NCBI RefSeq assembly: GCF_900112445.1
Contig: NZ_FOYY01000006.1
Coordinates: 42,969 to 106,968, forward strand
Length of the DNA stretch: 64,000 nucleotides
Direction: 5' to 3'
From: Thiomicrospira sp. ALE5
GTDB taxonomy: Bacteria > Pseudomonadota > Gammaproteobacteria > Thiomicrospirales > Thiomicrospiraceae
The position numbers and the translations under genes were made by a program. The notes beneath the pieces were generated by a model that was given only the letters and a program-made list of their open reading frames with translations, did no database searches and had not been told where the DNA came from. Below are positions 54,030-64,000 of this stretch, in pieces; within the stretch, counting starts at the first letter, position 1; every line of letters starts with the position of its first letter.

Positions 54030-54130
54030 TTAGACGCCTTGTTTTCTACTGCACTTTTGCCGCATTATAGTGTTTTTGCACCGGCTAAGGTGAAATTTAT
54101 CCCGATACTGGTAAAATGCTTGGCATTTGA

Positions 54131-54148
54131 TCGTGTTTAATGACACGA
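54131..54148. promoter_or_regulatory. Short inverted repeat in the psiE/rpe divergent region
   Basis: TCGTGT (54131-54136) with ACACGA (54143-54148), six-base spacer, about 40 bp before the rpe start. It could be an operator or a small hairpin. No T-run directly follows. Confidence 0.3.
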
Positions 54149-54185
54149 TAACGGGTGTTTTTTTAATTTTTAAGAGGATTTGAAC

Positions 54186-54890
54186 ATGGCAAAGCAACCA
54201 AATTGGATCGCGCCTTCTATTTTATCAGCCGATTTTGCGCAGTTGGGTAAAGATGTTAAAGATGTATTGAACGCAGGCGCAGACGTGGTGCATTTTGATG
54301 TGATGGATAACCATTATGTACCTAACCTAACCATTGGCCCATTGGTATGTGAATCACTTAAAAATTACATGGTGCGTGAAAGTTTAACGGCACCAATTGA
54401 TGTGCATTTAATGGTGAAGCCAGTTGATCGCGTGATCGGTGACTTTGCGAATGCCGGTGCGGACTATATTACTTTCCACCCTGAAGCCTCAGAGCATATT
54501 GACCGTAGCCTTCAGTTAATTAAAGGCGCGGGCTGTAAAGCAGGCCTGGTATTTAACCCAGCGACCTCTTTAAGTTACCTTGAGCATGTGATGGATAAAA
54601 TCGACATGATTTTAATCATGTCAGTTAACCCAGGTTTTGGTGGTCAGGCGTTTATTCCGCACGCCCTGGACAAATTACGTGCCGCTCGCCAGTTGATTGA
54701 TGCCAGTGGTAAAGAGATTCGTTTGGAGATTGATGGCGGCGTGAAAGCCGAAAACATTGCTGAAGTCGCTGCAGCCGGTTGTGATACGTTTGTGTCAGGT
54801 TCAGGGATTTTTGGTAAAGCGAATGCGAGCGATGCGAACCGGTATGACACCATTATCAAGCAGATGCGTGACGAGTTGGCAAAGGCTTAA
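54186..54890 (+). CDS. rpe: Ribulose-phosphate 3-epimerase
   Basis: Interconverts ribulose 5-phosphate and xylulose 5-phosphate; used in both the Calvin cycle and pentose phosphate pathway. The 234-residue TIM barrel has [33 protein letters not shown], the [10 protein letters not shown] loop and EIDGGV. AAGAGGA at 54172-54178 sets the ATG at 54186. It is followed with no gap by gph. Confidence 0.95.
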   Translation: MAKQPNWIAPSILSADFAQLGKDVKDVLNAGADVVHFDVMDNHYVPNLTIGPLVCESLKNYMVRESLTAPIDVHLMVKPVDRVIGDFANAGADYITFHPEASEHIDRSLQLIKGAGCKAGLVFNPATSLSYLEHVMDKIDMILIMSVNPGFGGQAFIPHALDKLRAARQLIDASGKEIRLEIDGGVKAENIAEVAAAGCDTFVSGSGIFGKANASDANRYDTIIKQMRDELAKA

Positions 54891-55586
54891 GTGAACGCCA
54901 TGGTAGAAAAAATCAAACCAGGCCTGGTGCTTATCGACCTAGATGGTACGCTGATTGATAGCGTGCCAGATTTGGCCTATTGCGTGGATGAGATGATGAC
55001 GCAACTCGGTTTGCCAGTACGCGGTGAAGCGGTGGTGCGCAACTGGGTGGGCAATGGTGTCGAGCGCCTAGTGCGCCGTGCGTTAATCAATGCGGTGGAT
55101 GGTGAGCCAGATGAGGCCACCTTTGCCAAAGCCTATCCGATCTTCTTAGAACTTTATCGTGACAATAATGCCAAGCGCTCGCAAGTATATGATGGTGTGG
55201 TGGTAGGCATTGAATGGATGCAGGCACAGGGTTATCGTTTGAGTTGTGTGACCAATAAAGCCGAGGCATTTACCTTGCCGTTATTGAAAGATAAAGGCTT
55301 GTTAGATTATTTCGAGTTTGTGGTCAGTGGCGATACCTGCGCAGAGAAAAAACCGCATCCAATGCCGTTGTTGCATGCGGCGAAACTGATGAATGTTGCG
55401 CCAGATAATGCGTTGATGATTGGCGATTCTAAAAGTGATGTGAAAGCAGCGCGTGCCGCAGGCTTTCATATCTTCTGCATGAGTTATGGTTATAACCATG
55501 GTGAAGACATTCGCGATTATGCCCCGGATGTGGTGATGGATAGCATGACCGAGTTGGTCAATTATATGTGTGCACAGGAGAGTTAA
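54891..55586 (+). CDS. gph: Phosphoglycolate phosphatase
   Basis: HAD-superfamily phosphatase removing 2-phosphoglycolate, the toxic product of RuBisCO oxygenase activity and of DNA repair. The 231-residue protein has the nucleophile motif LIDLDGTLIDS, the Thr/Ser motif SCVTNKAE, and MIGDSKSDVKAA. The GTG at 54891 directly follows the rpe stop; an ATG at 54900 is a possible later start. Position between rpe and trpE is a common arrangement in proteobacteria. Confidence 0.93.
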   Translation: MNAMVEKIKPGLVLIDLDGTLIDSVPDLAYCVDEMMTQLGLPVRGEAVVRNWVGNGVERLVRRALINAVDGEPDEATFAKAYPIFLELYRDNNAKRSQVYDGVVVGIEWMQAQGYRLSCVTNKAEAFTLPLLKDKGLLDYFEFVVSGDTCAEKKPHPMPLLHAAKLMNVAPDNALMIGDSKSDVKAARAAGFHIFCMSYGYNHGEDIRDYAPDVVMDSMTELVNYMCAQES

Positions 55587-55589
55587 GCG

Positions 55590-57104
55590 ATGGCGATGAC
55601 CCGCGACCAACTGCATGAATTACAAGCTCAAGGCTACAGCCATGCGCCGATGGTGCGTCAGTTGTTGGCGGATTTTGATACGCCTTTGTCGGTCTATGCC
55701 AAGCTTGCCGATGCACCCAATAGCTATTTATTTGAATCGGTGCAAGGCGGTGACAAATGGGGGCGCTATTCTATTATTGGGTTGCCCTGTGATACGCAGG
55801 TACGGGTTAAGGGTCAGCGCGTCAGTGTTTGGCAAGCGGCTGAGCAGGTCGCTGAACAAGTCGTGGATGATCCCCTTGCTTGGCTGGAAGCCTATCAAAC
55901 TCAGTTTAAAGTCTACGATCAACCAGGCCTGCCTAAATTTTGTGGTGGCTTAGTGGGCTATTTTGGTTATGACACGGTGCGTTATATGGAGCCACGTTTA
56001 GCGGCTAGCACGCCTGCGCAGGACGATTTAAATGCTGACGATATGGTGCTACTGGTTTCCAAAGAGTTGGTGGTGTTCGATAACTTGAATGGCCAGGTGC
56101 AGTGTATTGTTCAGGTGCCCTTACAAGATGCCAGCATTGCCGACCCTTATGCTTATGGTTTGCAGCGTTTAAACGAGATGGTTGCACAGCTGGCTACACC
56201 CTTAACGCCGCCACAAGACAAACCGAGTGGACAATCGGTAGCTGAATTAGATTTTAAGTCTAGTTTTGGTGAGGCGGCGTTTAAAGACGCAGTGCATAAA
56301 ATTAAGGACTATATTTTAGCCGGTGATGCCATGCAGGTGGTGTTGTCACAGCAAATGTCCTTGGACTACCCGTATCGTTCGCTAGATTTATATCGGGCGC
56401 TGCGTCACCTCAACCCTTCACCCTATTTGTTTTACGTCAATTTAGCTGATTTGCAAATTGTCGGCTCATCGCCAGAAATTTTGGTCCGCCTTGAAGATGC
56501 GGTGGTGACGGTGCGCCCTATCGCAGGGACTCGCAAACGGGGTGAATCGGTTGACGCCGATTTGGCCTTAGAGCAAGATTTGCTGGCCGATCCGAAAGAA
56601 TTGGCTGAGCATTTAATGTTGATTGATTTGGGGCGTAATGATGTGGGTCGGATTGCCCAAACCGGTGCGGTCAAGTTAACTGAAAAAATGACTGTAGAGC
56701 GGTATTCACATGTGATGCATATCGTTTCTAATGTCGAGGCCAAAGTGCAACCGGGATTGAGTGCGTTAGATGTGTTGCGCGCAACTTTTCCTGCGGGTAC
56801 GGTATCGGGCGCGCCCAAAGTACGCGCGATGGAAATTATTGATGAATTAGAGCCGGTCAAGCGCGGGATTTATGCCGGAGCAGTCGGTTATTTGGGCTGG
56901 CACGGTAATATGGATACGGCGATTGCGATTCGCACTGCCGTGATTAAAGAGGGTCGTTTATTTGTGCAGGCGGGTGCCGGTATTGTGGCCGATTCAGTCG
57001 CACAAAGCGAATGGGATGAAACCATGAATAAAGGGCGCGCGGTGTTCCGTGCCGCCGCATTTGTAAGCCAAGGTATGGGAGCTGACGATGTTGTTAATGA
57101 TTGA
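55590..57104 (+). CDS. trpE: Anthranilate synthase component I
   Basis: Converts chorismate to anthranilate using ammonia from TrpG. The 504-residue protein has the N-terminal tryptophan-feedback region ([16 protein letters not shown]). The chorismate-binding core shows [10 protein letters not shown], the [11 protein letters not shown] motif, [11 protein letters not shown] and [19 protein letters not shown]. No leader peptide with tryptophan codons was seen upstream, where gph directly precedes it. It overlaps trpG by 17 bp. Confidence 0.95.
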   Translation: MAMTRDQLHELQAQGYSHAPMVRQLLADFDTPLSVYAKLADAPNSYLFESVQGGDKWGRYSIIGLPCDTQVRVKGQRVSVWQAAEQVAEQVVDDPLAWLEAYQTQFKVYDQPGLPKFCGGLVGYFGYDTVRYMEPRLAASTPAQDDLNADDMVLLVSKELVVFDNLNGQVQCIVQVPLQDASIADPYAYGLQRLNEMVAQLATPLTPPQDKPSGQSVAELDFKSSFGEAAFKDAVHKIKDYILAGDAMQVVLSQQMSLDYPYRSLDLYRALRHLNPSPYLFYVNLADLQIVGSSPEILVRLEDAVVTVRPIAGTRKRGESVDADLALEQDLLADPKELAEHLMLIDLGRNDVGRIAQTGAVKLTEKMTVERYSHVMHIVSNVEAKVQPGLSALDVLRATFPAGTVSGAPKVRAMEIIDELEPVKRGIYAGAVGYLGWHGNMDTAIAIRTAVIKEGRLFVQAGAGIVADSVAQSEWDETMNKGRAVFRAAAFVSQGMGADDVVND

Positions 57105-57678
57105 TAACTATGATTCCTTTACTTACAACCTTGTGCAGTATTTTGGTGAACTTGGGCAAGAGGTGAAGGTCGTGCGCAATGACCAGTTAACGCTGGACGA
57201 TATTGCCGCTTGGCAGCCTGAGTTTTTAGTGATTTCGCCCGGCCCTTGTACGCCGACTGAGGCGGGGGTGTCCGTCGCGGCCATCCAGCGTTTTGCTGGT
57301 GAGATCCCTATTCTAGGGGTGTGCTTAGGTCATCAAGCGATAGGTCAGGCCTTTGGTGGAGAGATTGTTCGAGCCAAGCAGGTGATGCACGGTAAAACCT
57401 CGCCGGTCTTTCATCATAATGCTGGGGTATTTAGCGATTTACCCAACCCAGTGCAAACCACCCGCTACCATTCGTTGGTGATCAACCAGGCCTGCTTACC
57501 GGATTGTTTAGAGGTAACGGCTTGGACGCAAACTGAGTCGGGTGAGTTTGATGAGATTATGGGCGTGCGACATAAAAGCCTGCCCGTTGAAGGGGTGCAG
57601 TTTCACCCTGAATCCATCTTGACCGAGCAAGGTCATCAAATGTTGCAAAATTTTTTAAATCAGACAAGAGTGAGTTAG
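57088..57678 (+). CDS. trpG: Anthranilate synthase component II (glutamine amidotransferase)
   Basis: Supplies ammonia from glutamine to TrpE, and possibly to aminodeoxychorismate synthase if no separate PabA exists. The 196-residue protein has nucleophile Cys79 in [16 protein letters not shown] and the catalytic His-Glu in [14 protein letters not shown]. It is translationally overlapped with trpE and lies 3 bp ahead of trpD. Confidence 0.95.
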   Translation: MLLMIDNYDSFTYNLVQYFGELGQEVKVVRNDQLTLDDIAAWQPEFLVISPGPCTPTEAGVSVAAIQRFAGEIPILGVCLGHQAIGQAFGGEIVRAKQVMHGKTSPVFHHNAGVFSDLPNPVQTTRYHSLVINQACLPDCLEVTAWTQTESGEFDEIMGVRHKSLPVEGVQFHPESILTEQGHQMLQNFLNQTRVS

Positions 57679-57681
57679 CCG

Positions 57682-58701
57682 ATGTTAATTGCGCAAGCCT
57701 TGCAGGCATTGTTAAAAAAACAAGATTTAACTGGCTCACAAATGCGCGAGGTGATGCAGTACTTAATGTCGGGCGCGGCCAGTGATGCTGAAATCGCCGG
57801 TTTGCTAGTGGCCTTGCGAATGAAGGGCGAAACAATTGATGAAATTGCCGCTGCCGCTGAAGTCATGCGTAGCTTGTCGGTGAAGGTGTCCGTGAACGAT
57901 AGTCAGGGCTTAATTGATACCTGTGGCACCGGCGGTGACGGTGCGAATATTTTTAACGTGTCTACCGCAACGGCATTTGTTGCAGCAGCAGGCGGCGCGA
58001 AGGTGGCTAAGCACGGTAACCGTTCGGTCTCGAGCAAGTCGGGTAGTGCCGACTTATTGGAAGCCGCTGGGGTGAATCTAGGCTTAACCGCTCATCAAGT
58101 CGAAGCCTGCATTGAGCAGTTAGGCGTCGGCTTTATGTTTGCGCCCGCTCATCACGGTGCTATGAAGCATGTGATTGGGGTGCGAAAGGCATTAGGTGTG
58201 CGTACGATATTTAATTTACTCGGCCCTTTAACCAATCCGGCTAATGCACCCGCGCAGGTATTAGGTGTGTATGATCGCGGTTTATTGGTCCCTTTTGCCC
58301 AGGTCTTAAAGCAGTTAGGCTCACAGCATGTCATGGTGGTGCATGCAGCGGATGGGTTAGATGAAATTTCGGTGGCGGCACCCACCTTTGTTGCCGAGTT
58401 GCGCGATGGCGCGATTAAAGAATGGCAAATTAATCCAGATGAATATGGCATGGCGCATAGCAGCTTATTGCCCTTGGCCGTCTCATCGGCACAAGAAAGT
58501 TTGGCGCTAATTAAGCAAGCTTTTTCGGGTGAGTCAGGCCCAGCAGCCGATATTATTAGTTTAAATGCCGGTGCAGCGCTGTATGTGGCGGGTCAAGCAG
58601 GTAGTTTTGCTGAGGGTGTGCAGCGTGCGAAACTGCTCATACAAGACGGTTCGGCACAACAAAAATTGGATCAGTTGGTTGAGCTTAGTCAGGCTATCTA
58701 A
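57682..58701 (+). CDS. trpD: Anthranilate phosphoribosyltransferase
   Basis: Second committed step of tryptophan synthesis, joining anthranilate to PRPP. The 339-residue protein has the diagnostic [17 protein letters not shown] loop, [19 protein letters not shown], and the VGVMFAPAHH-like [14 protein letters not shown]. It is tightly spaced between trpG and trpC. Confidence 0.95.
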   Translation: MLIAQALQALLKKQDLTGSQMREVMQYLMSGAASDAEIAGLLVALRMKGETIDEIAAAAEVMRSLSVKVSVNDSQGLIDTCGTGGDGANIFNVSTATAFVAAAGGAKVAKHGNRSVSSKSGSADLLEAAGVNLGLTAHQVEACIEQLGVGFMFAPAHHGAMKHVIGVRKALGVRTIFNLLGPLTNPANAPAQVLGVYDRGLLVPFAQVLKQLGSQHVMVVHAADGLDEISVAAPTFVAELRDGAIKEWQINPDEYGMAHSSLLPLAVSSAQESLALIKQAFSGESGPAADIISLNAGAALYVAGQAGSFAEGVQRAKLLIQDGSAQQKLDQLVELSQAI

Positions 58702-58720
58702 TGAGGATGTAAGGAATACT

Positions 58721-59524
58721 ATGGCGACGCCAACAATATTAACCAAGATTAATCAACGTAAACTGGCTGAGATAGCTGCAGCAGAAGCCTCCGTGCCCTT
58801 GGCAAATATAGCCGAGTTGGCTCAGCAGGCCTGCTTAGACAATCCCACGAGGGGTTTTGCACAAGCTTTGCAAGCTAAAGTGGCAGCAGGCCAAGCGGGC
58901 GTCATTGCTGAGATAAAAAAAGCCTCACCAAGCAAGGGTGTATTGCGTGAAAATTTTGATCCTGTTGCAATTGCGCAAGCCTACGAGCGTGCGGGGGCGG
59001 CTTGTTTATCTATTTTAACGGATGTAGATTTTTTTCAAGGTTCAGCGGATTATTTGCGCCAAGCGCGTGCGGCCGTCAGTTTACCGGTGATTCGCAAAGA
59101 CTTTATTATTGCGCCCTATCAAGTCTATGAAGCACGGGCGATGGGGGCAGACTGCATTTTATTGATTGCGGCGTCTTTAGACGATACACAGATGCGCGAC
59201 CTTACTGAGCTTGCGCAGTCCTTGCAAATGGATGTGCTGATTGAAGTGCATGATGCGCAAGAATTAACCCGTGCGCTACAAATTCCATTACCCCTAATTG
59301 GCATTAATAACCGCAACTTACATACCTTTGAGGTGAGTTTGCAAACCACGTTGGATTTACTGGCTGCTTTACCAGGCGATCGTCTAGTGATCACAGAGAG
59401 TGGCATTTTAAGTGCCGCAGATGTTGCGATGATGCGCAGCCATAATGTCCATGGCTTTTTGGTTGGTGAAGCCTTTATGCGTGCTCATGATCCAGGCGAT
59501 GCACTGGCGAAGATGTTTGCTTAA
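58721..59524 (+). CDS. trpC: Indole-3-glycerol phosphate synthase
   Basis: Closes the indole ring in tryptophan synthesis. The 267-residue monofunctional TIM barrel has [42 protein letters not shown] and ITESGI. AAGGAA just upstream sets the ATG at 58721; an open frame upstream through the end of trpD is a shadow. The remaining trp genes (trpF, trpB, trpA) are not in the window. A hairpin of two CAGGCCTG words follows. Confidence 0.95.
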   Translation: MATPTILTKINQRKLAEIAAAEASVPLANIAELAQQACLDNPTRGFAQALQAKVAAGQAGVIAEIKKASPSKGVLRENFDPVAIAQAYERAGAACLSILTDVDFFQGSADYLRQARAAVSLPVIRKDFIIAPYQVYEARAMGADCILLIAASLDDTQMRDLTELAQSLQMDVLIEVHDAQELTRALQIPLPLIGINNRNLHTFEVSLQTTLDLLAALPGDRLVITESGILSAADVAMMRSHNVHGFLVGEAFMRAHDPGDALAKMFA

Positions 59525-59529
59525 CATTA

Positions 59530-59568
59530 AAGCAGGCCTGGTTGAGTGTTTCTTAACCAGGCCTGCTT
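59530..59568. terminator. Hairpin after trpC built from two CAGGCCTG words
   Basis: AAGCAGGCCTGGTT (59530-59543), 11-nt loop, AACCAGGCCTGCTT (59555-59568): a perfect 14-pair stem. The following bases ATTTG are only weakly T-rich, but placement right after the trp genes supports a terminator role. Confidence 0.72.
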
Positions 59569-59616
59569 ATTTGTAAGAATTAATAGAAATTAATTAAATT
59601 AAGTAGAGTAAAAGTG

Positions 59617-60045
59617 ATGAATAAAATCGCAACCGTTAAATGGGTGGATGGCATGAGCTTTGTCGGTGAAACGGCTTCGGGTCATGCGGTTGTCATGGAT
59701 GGGCCACCGGATATTGGTGGCAAAAATCTTGGCCCTCGCCCGATGGAAATGGTGTTGTTGGGTTTGGGAGGTTGCACGGCGGTCGATGTGATGATGATTT
59801 TGCAAAAGGGCGGGCAGGCGGTGCGTGATTGTCGCATTGAAGTCAGTGCGGAGCGCGCGGAAACAATTCCTAAGGTTTATACCAAAATCCATTTGCATTA
59901 CGTGGTGACGGGGTCTGGTTTACAGGACAAGAAGGTGGCGCGCGCAGTGAATTTATCGGCTGAAAAATACTGTTCGGTATCTAAGATGCTTGAGCAGGCC
60001 GCAGAGCTTACCCATGATTTTGAACTAGTGGATGATGCAGAATAA
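59617..60045 (+). CDS. OsmC-family protein
   Basis: A 142-residue OsmC/Ohr-superfamily protein, likely a thiol-dependent peroxidase or stress protein. The family core is GGKNLGPRPMEMVLLGLGGCTAVDVMMIL with one conserved cysteine; the second shows in LSAEKYCSVSKML. It belongs to the YhfA-like branch rather than organic-peroxide Ohr, as judged by eye. The ATG at 59617 follows a GTG at 59614; both are possible. Confidence 0.85.
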   Translation: MNKIATVKWVDGMSFVGETASGHAVVMDGPPDIGGKNLGPRPMEMVLLGLGGCTAVDVMMILQKGGQAVRDCRIEVSAERAETIPKVYTKIHLHYVVTGSGLQDKKVARAVNLSAEKYCSVSKMLEQAAELTHDFELVDDAE

Positions 60046-60149
60046 TGCAATTTACTGATTGATTTTACTTGCTTTTTTACTGTTGATCGTCATAATTCGC
60101 GTTTTCAAGTTTTTTAACCGTTATAGATTAAGTGAAGGTGGGCCAGATT

Positions 60150-60656
60150 ATGTCCGAAAGTATTTTAAAAACCGGCAACGAGCATTTTGAAATCATTGAA
60201 AAAACCACCGTGATTGAATCCTCTTGGCCCACCCATGATCAAGCAGTAGAAGATTTAACTCAAGACCATTTTATTGTGCGCGATGGTAAGGAATATGCAG
60301 GCACGCATCTGATTATCGATCTTTGGGGGGCAAAGCGTTTAGATGAGTTGGAGCTGATGGAAGACACCTTGCGCGAGGCGGTTACGCAAGCGGGTGCGAC
60401 CTTGTTACATATTCATTTGCACCACTTTACACCTAACGGCGGTATTTCCGGGGTGGCGGTTCTGGCTGAATCGCACATCAGTGTTCATTCATGGCCAGAG
60501 CGCGATTTTGCGGCCTTTGATGTGTTTATGTGTGGTGATGCCCAGCCCGAAAAAGCGATCGCTGTGTTAGAAGCCGCTTTTACGCCCAGTCGTGTGGTGG
60601 TTGATACTTTGTTACGCGGCGATGTGGATACGGCCAGTGCTGAGGATGCCGCGTGA
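60150..60656 (+). CDS. speD: S-adenosylmethionine decarboxylase proenzyme
   Basis: Makes decarboxylated SAM, the aminopropyl donor for spermidine. The short prokaryotic class has a self-cleaving site: cleavage before Ser108 in [13 protein letters not shown] gives the pyruvoyl group. [14 protein letters not shown] and [15 protein letters not shown] are family landmarks. AAGGTGG at 60135-60141 supports the ATG at 60150, giving 168 residues; an in-frame GTG at 60132 is less likely. The stop overlaps the speE start (GTGA). Confidence 0.93.
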   Translation: MSESILKTGNEHFEIIEKTTVIESSWPTHDQAVEDLTQDHFIVRDGKEYAGTHLIIDLWGAKRLDELELMEDTLREAVTQAGATLLHIHLHHFTPNGGISGVAVLAESHISVHSWPERDFAAFDVFMCGDAQPEKAIAVLEAAFTPSRVVVDTLLRGDVDTASAEDAA

Positions 60657-61480
60657 GTGAGTTGAGTTATTTAGAAACCTTGCATCCCTCTTGGGGTCAG
60701 GCGTTTATTATGGATGAGGTATTGTTTGAAAACAAAACCGAGCATCAGCATCTGATTATCTTTAATAACGCCCAATGGGGTCGGGTAATGGCGCTAGATG
60801 GTGTGATTCAAACCACCGAACGTGATGAGTTTATTTATCACGAGATGTTGACGCATGTGCCTATGATGGCGCATCCAAAGCCCCAGCGTGTCTTGATTAT
60901 TGGCGGGGGCGATGGCGGTATTCTGCGTGAGGTGCTTAAACACCCAGATGTTGAACAAGTAACCCAGGTAGAGATTGATGAGGCGGTCGTTACGCTGTGT
61001 CGTGAGTATTTTCCGAATCACTCCCAAGGTGCGTATGATGATCCGCGTTTGAATTTGGTAATTGGTGATGGCGTTGATTTTGTCAACCAGACCCAGCAAA
61101 AATTTGATGTGGTCATTTCGGACTCAACGGATCCGGTTGGGCCGGGTGAAGTCTTGTTCACATCCCGTTTTTACCAAGGTGTGCAGGCCTGTTTAGCTGA
61201 GGGTGGCGTGTTTGTTGCCCAAAATGGTGTCAGCTTTTTGCAGGGCAATGAAGTTAAAACCTCTGCCCAGCGTCTGGGCCTAACCTTTGCAAAACGAGGA
61301 TTTTATTCCGTGGCGGTGCCAACCTACGTGGGTGGCATTATGACCTTGGCTTGGGCTAGCGATTCAGTGGACTTGCCATCTGTGTTGCCTCGTGGGTTTG
61401 AGCTGGCGACACGCTATTACACGCCTGCGTTGCACCAGGCCTGCTTTGCGCTGCCCCGTTATGTTTTAGATCAGCTTTAA
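60653..61480 (+). CDS. speE: Spermidine synthase
   Basis: Transfers the aminopropyl group from decarboxylated SAM to putrescine. The 275-residue protein has the dcSAM-binding [14 protein letters not shown], the QVEIDEAVV segment, and [11 protein letters not shown] with the catalytic Asp. The GTG start overlaps the speD stop by four bases, so translation is coupled. It converges on bioA with a four-base overlap. Confidence 0.95.
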   Translation: MSELSYLETLHPSWGQAFIMDEVLFENKTEHQHLIIFNNAQWGRVMALDGVIQTTERDEFIYHEMLTHVPMMAHPKPQRVLIIGGGDGGILREVLKHPDVEQVTQVEIDEAVVTLCREYFPNHSQGAYDDPRLNLVIGDGVDFVNQTQQKFDVVISDSTDPVGPGEVLFTSRFYQGVQACLAEGGVFVAQNGVSFLQGNEVKTSAQRLGLTFAKRGFYSVAVPTYVGGIMTLAWASDSVDLPSVLPRGFELATRYYTPALHQACFALPRYVLDQL

Positions 61481-62808
61481 ACAAAAGGCAGGGCTTGTGT
61501 ACTTGGTGGTGTTGGTTCAGTTTGCTCGTCAAGTGCTGTCAACACGGCATAGGCCATAACCTGTGCAAGGCGCTGCGCTTCTTGGGTTGTAATGGTATAG
61601 GCTGGCATGCTGTAAACCAGCTTGCCAAAAGGTCTTAGCCAAACGTTTTCCGTTAAAGCTAGCTGTTGAATCCGGCTGGCTAAATCTTCTCGACTCAGTT
61701 CAATGACCGCGACGCCGCCAAGGCAGCGCACATCAACAATATCTGGATGCTGGAGTGATTGCCAGGCCTGGCTGAAAATGGCTTGAATTTGATTCACCGC
61801 CGCTTGCCAATCATATTCTTGTAATAATTTAACACTGGCATGGGCAATGCGGCAGGCTAGTGGGTTGGCCATAAAGGTGGGGCCGTGCATTAGCAGGCCT
61901 GGTTCCGCTCTACTGATACCGTCGCGAATCCGCTCGTTACAAAGTGTAGCCGCTAAGCTAATCATGCCGGCGCTCAAGCCTTTGCCAAGTGTCATTATAT
62001 CGGGTTGCAGCCCGGCCCATTCACAGGCGAAAAGCTTGCCTGTTCGCCCCAGTCCGGTTGCAATTTCATCGGCAATGAGTAACACATCATATTCACGACA
62101 AAGGGCTGTGGCTTGACGTAAGTAGTCAGTAGAATAAAAACGCATGCCTCCAGCGCCTTGGATAATCGGCTCAAAAACAAACGCAGCTATGTTTTGATGG
62201 TTTTGCTCAAGTACAGCTTTAAGCGAATCTAAGCAGGTCTGGTCAGTAAGTGGCTGGTCGGGGTGGTGAGATATGGGCGGTGCTTCAGCAAACAAATTGG
62301 GCATTAAGTTTTGGGCAAATAAATGGTGCATGCCATCCACAGGGTCGCAAACCGACATGGCACCAAAAGTGTCACCATGATAGGCATGTTTTAGGGCAAT
62401 AAATCGAGATTTCTGTGGTTGACCAATAGATTTCCAGTATTGCAGTGCCATTTTTAGCGCCACTTCGACGGCAATGGAGCCCGAGTCGGCAAAGAAGATA
62501 TGTTGTAAGTTTTTAGGGGTAATAGCTAAAACCGCATCCGCTAATTCACTAGCAGGTTGATGGCTAAAACCACCAAACATAATATGCGGCATCTGATTTA
62601 GTTGGTCGTGGGCGGCAGCTAGAATGTTTGGATGATTGTAGCCATGAATAGCAGACCACCAGGAGGACATGGCATCGAGTAAAACGCGACCATCAGCAAG
62701 TTGAATAGAACAGCCGTTTGTGTCAACAGCTTCAAGGGCGGGTTGCCTTGCAGGTAGTGTGCTATAGGGGTGCCAAATGTGTTGCTGATCAAGTTGGGTA
62801 AAGTTCAT
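61477..62808 (-). CDS. bioA: Adenosylmethionine-8-amino-7-oxononanoate aminotransferase
   Basis: PLP enzyme that aminates KAPA to diaminopelargonic acid using SAM as amino donor. The 443-residue protein has [10 protein letters not shown], the [13 protein letters not shown] motif, [28 protein letters not shown] and the PLP-lysine segment TLGKGLSAG. The nearest ribosome binding site on the minus strand, AGGAGG (62823-62828), lies 14 nt from the ATG, which is longer than usual; an in-frame ATT sits 9 nt upstream of the ATG, nearer the site. It is separate from bioD. Confidence 0.94.
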   Translation of the reverse strand: MNFTQLDQQHIWHPYSTLPARQPALEAVDTNGCSIQLADGRVLLDAMSSWWSAIHGYNHPNILAAAHDQLNQMPHIMFGGFSHQPASELADAVLAITPKNLQHIFFADSGSIAVEVALKMALQYWKSIGQPQKSRFIALKHAYHGDTFGAMSVCDPVDGMHHLFAQNLMPNLFAEAPPISHHPDQPLTDQTCLDSLKAVLEQNHQNIAAFVFEPIIQGAGGMRFYSTDYLRQATALCREYDVLLIADEIATGLGRTGKLFACEWAGLQPDIMTLGKGLSAGMISLAATLCNERIRDGISRAEPGLLMHGPTFMANPLACRIAHASVKLLQEYDWQAAVNQIQAIFSQAWQSLQHPDIVDVRCLGGVAVIELSREDLASRIQQLALTENVWLRPFGKLVYSMPAYTITTQEAQRLAQVMAYAVLTALDEQTEPTPPSTQALPFV

Positions 62809-62882
62809 ATAGTGAATGATTACCTCCTAAACAAAGAATGAAATAATGCCGGTAATTATTTTAAAACTTTAGCATTCTTTTG

Positions 62883-62910
62883 TTGACAGGTGTTTTTTTT
62901 AAAGTAGAAT
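62883..62910 (+). promoter_or_regulatory. Sigma70 promoter of the tRNA-tuf transcript
   Basis: TTGACA (62883-62888) and TAGAAT (62905-62910), 16-bp spacer. It lies 14 bp before tRNA-Tyr, fitting a strong stable-RNA promoter. Confidence 0.85.
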
Positions 62911-62924
62911 ACGCAACCACATTT

Positions 62925-63009
62925 GGAGGGTTTCCCGAGCGGTCAAAGGGGGCAGACTGTAAATCTGCTGGCTCAGCCTTCGTTGGTTCGAATCCAGCAC
63001 CCTCCACCA
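62925..63009 (+). tRNA. tRNA-Tyr (GTA)
   Basis: Acceptor GGAGGGT with ACCCTCC, long variable arm typical of tyrosine tRNA, GTA anticodon in CTGTAAA, T-arm GGTTCGAATCC and encoded CCA end. Confidence 0.95.
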
Positions 63010-63016
63010 AATTCCT

Positions 63017-63091
63017 GCGGGTGTCGTATAATGGCTATTACCTCGGCCTTCCAAGCCGAAGACGTGGGTTCGATTCCCATCACCCGCTCCA
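63017..63091 (+). tRNA. tRNA-Gly (TCC)
   Basis: Acceptor GCGGGTG with CACCCGC, TCC anticodon in CTTCCAA, T-arm GGTTCGATTCC and encoded CCA. Confidence 0.95.
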
Positions 63092-63111
63092 TTTCATGAT
63101 TTAGAAATTCA

Positions 63112-63187
63112 GCTCTCATAGCTCAGTTGGTAGAGCGCTTCCATGGTAAGGAAGAGGTCACCAGTTCGATTCTGGTTGAGAGCTCCA
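63112..63187 (+). tRNA. tRNA-Thr (GGT)
   Basis: Acceptor GCTCTCA with TGAGAGC, D-arm AGCTCAGTTGGTAGAGC, GGT anticodon in ATGGTAA, T-arm AGTTCGATTCT and encoded CCA. Confidence 0.95.
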
Positions 63188-63238
63188 TTTTTAGGCTGGG
63201 GTGCCCAGTCAATTAGTAATGCTAAAACGGGGTTCGTC

Positions 63239-64000
63239 ATGGCAAAAGCAAAGTTTGAACGTACAAAGCCGCACGTAAACGTGGGCACGATTGGTCACGT
63301 TGACCATGGTAAAACTACCTTAACAGCGGCGTTAACGATTGTTCAAGGTAAGAAGTTTGGTGGTGACGTAAAAGGTTACGATCAGATTGATAACGCACCA
63401 GAAGAAAAGGCGCGTGGTATCACCATTTCGACAGCTCACGTAGAGTATGAGTCAGACACTCGTCACTATGCGCACGTTGACTGTCCAGGGCATGCTGACT
63501 ATGTTAAAAACATGATCACTGGTGCGGCGCAGATGGATGGTGCGATTCTAGTATGTTCGGCCGCTGACGGCCCTATGCCACAAACGCGTGAGCACATTTT
63601 GTTATCACGTCAGGTAGGTGTACCTTACATCGTTGTGTTCCTAAACAAAGCGGACATGGTTGATGACGAAGAGTTGTTAGAATTGGTTGAGATGGAAGTG
63701 CGTGAGTTGTTGTCTGAGTATGACTTCCCAGGTGATGACACACCAGTAATCAAAGGTTCTGCACTAAAAGCGATCGAAGGTGACCAGTCTGACATTGGTG
63801 AGCCAGCGATTGGTCAGCTAATTGAAGCGCTTGATACGTACATTCCAGAGCCAACGCGTGAAACTGACAAGCCGTTCCTAATGCCGGTTGAAGATGTATT
63901 CTCAATCCAGGGTCGTGGTACGGTAGTAACCGGTCGTGTTGAGACGGGTGTTGTAAAAGTGGGTGACGAGATCGAAATCGTAGGTATTCGTGATACCACT
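63239..64000 (+). CDS. tuf: Elongation factor Tu (partial, runs off the right edge)
   Basis: GTPase that delivers aminoacyl-tRNA to the ribosome. The first 254 codons are present: GHVDHGKT (G1, residues 19-26), [12 protein letters not shown] (switch I), DCPGHADY (G3), NKAD (G4) and the start of domain 2 ([13 protein letters not shown]). It follows tRNA-Tyr, tRNA-Gly and tRNA-Thr, the tufB-type arrangement, and probably shares their promoter and precursor RNA. The 3' end is outside the window. Codon usage is highly biased, as expected. Confidence 0.96.
   Translation, partial: MAKAKFERTKPHVNVGTIGHVDHGKTTLTAALTIVQGKKFGGDVKGYDQIDNAPEEKARGITISTAHVEYESDTRHYAHVDCPGHADYVKNMITGAAQMDGAILVCSAADGPMPQTREHILLSRQVGVPYIVVFLNKADMVDDEELLELVEMEVRELLSEYDFPGDDTPVIKGSALKAIEGDQSDIGEPAIGQLIEALDTYIPEPTRETDKPFLMPVEDVFSIQGRGTVVTGRVETGVVKVGDEIEIVGIRDTT

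Noticed and set aside
56432..56860. 142-codon open frame antisense to trpE
   Set aside because: Antisense shadow of trpE with no ribosome binding site and low-complexity Ser/Thr/Pro composition.
62880..63104. Open frame of 74 codons across the tRNA-Tyr and tRNA-Gly genes
   Set aside because: It reads straight through two well-formed tRNA genes and has no protein-like features.

Overview
The window is a gene-dense chromosomal segment from a Gram-negative gammaproteobacterium that oxidises reduced sulfur compounds and probably fixes CO2. Supporting signs are soxCD at the left edge, a sulfide:quinone reductase, a transketolase-GAPDH-PGK-pyruvate kinase-class II aldolase block with the Calvin-cycle type of aldolase, rpe-gph, LPS core genes, an OmpA protein and a porin. 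Gene content and protein style resemble the Thiomicrospira / Hydrogenovibrio / Thiomicrorhabdus group. That placement is recognition from memory, not the result of a search.

Layout. 0.3-2.8 kb: soxCD and a strong terminator. 2.9-8.7 kb: thrB, a diguanylate-cyclase response regulator, monomeric isocitrate dehydrogenase and phosphoglucomutase. 8.7-16.5 kb: a flavin reductase, xthA, purU, and two tRNA wobble-modification genes (tmcA and an mnmC2-like gene) transcribed divergently, followed by a lipoprotein gene. 16.5-22.3 kb: an lpoB-like gene, small membrane proteins, a YfaZ-like outer membrane protein, a Tat-exported sulfide:quinone reductase and a CinA-type/HI0933-type pair. 22.4-25.4 kb: an OmpA-family protein, a peroxiredoxin-glutaredoxin fusion and glutathione reductase. 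25.4-30.3 kb (minus strand): gmk-kdnA-kdnB-kdsB-waaA, an operon predicted to make and transfer 8-amino-Kdo. 30.4-36.9 kb: aroK-aroB, a sugar phosphate epimerase, SOD, YcgL, an NDUFA9-like protein and cca. 37-41.4 kb: an RND efflux pair. 41.5-48.6 kb: central carbon block tkt-gap-pgk-pyk-fba. 48.8-51.8 kb: a porin, then the only really disordered region, with dispersed GTCATTGCGAGC-type repeats, poly-C tracts, a duplicated gene end, three or four tiny membrane ORFs and an internally deleted Rpn/YhgA-like nuclease gene. 51.8-62.8 kb: bioD-purC-psiE (minus), rpe-gph-trpE-trpG-trpD-trpC, an OsmC gene, speD-speE and bioA. 62.9-64 kb: a sigma70 promoter, tRNA-Tyr, tRNA-Gly, tRNA-Thr and the start of tuf, the classic tufB arrangement.

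The most striking signal is not a gene. The palindromic octamer CAGGCCTG, nearly always flanked by G or C on both sides, occurs 46 times by eye where composition predicts about one. It lies in many reading frames and on genes of both strands. It appears as inverted pairs forming hairpins after pgk, after trpC and between the DUF3392 gene and sod. It is absent from soxCD, icd and almost all of the tkt-fba and porin block. This resembles the dispersed-word biology of DNA uptake sequences or the cyanobacterial HIP1 palindrome.
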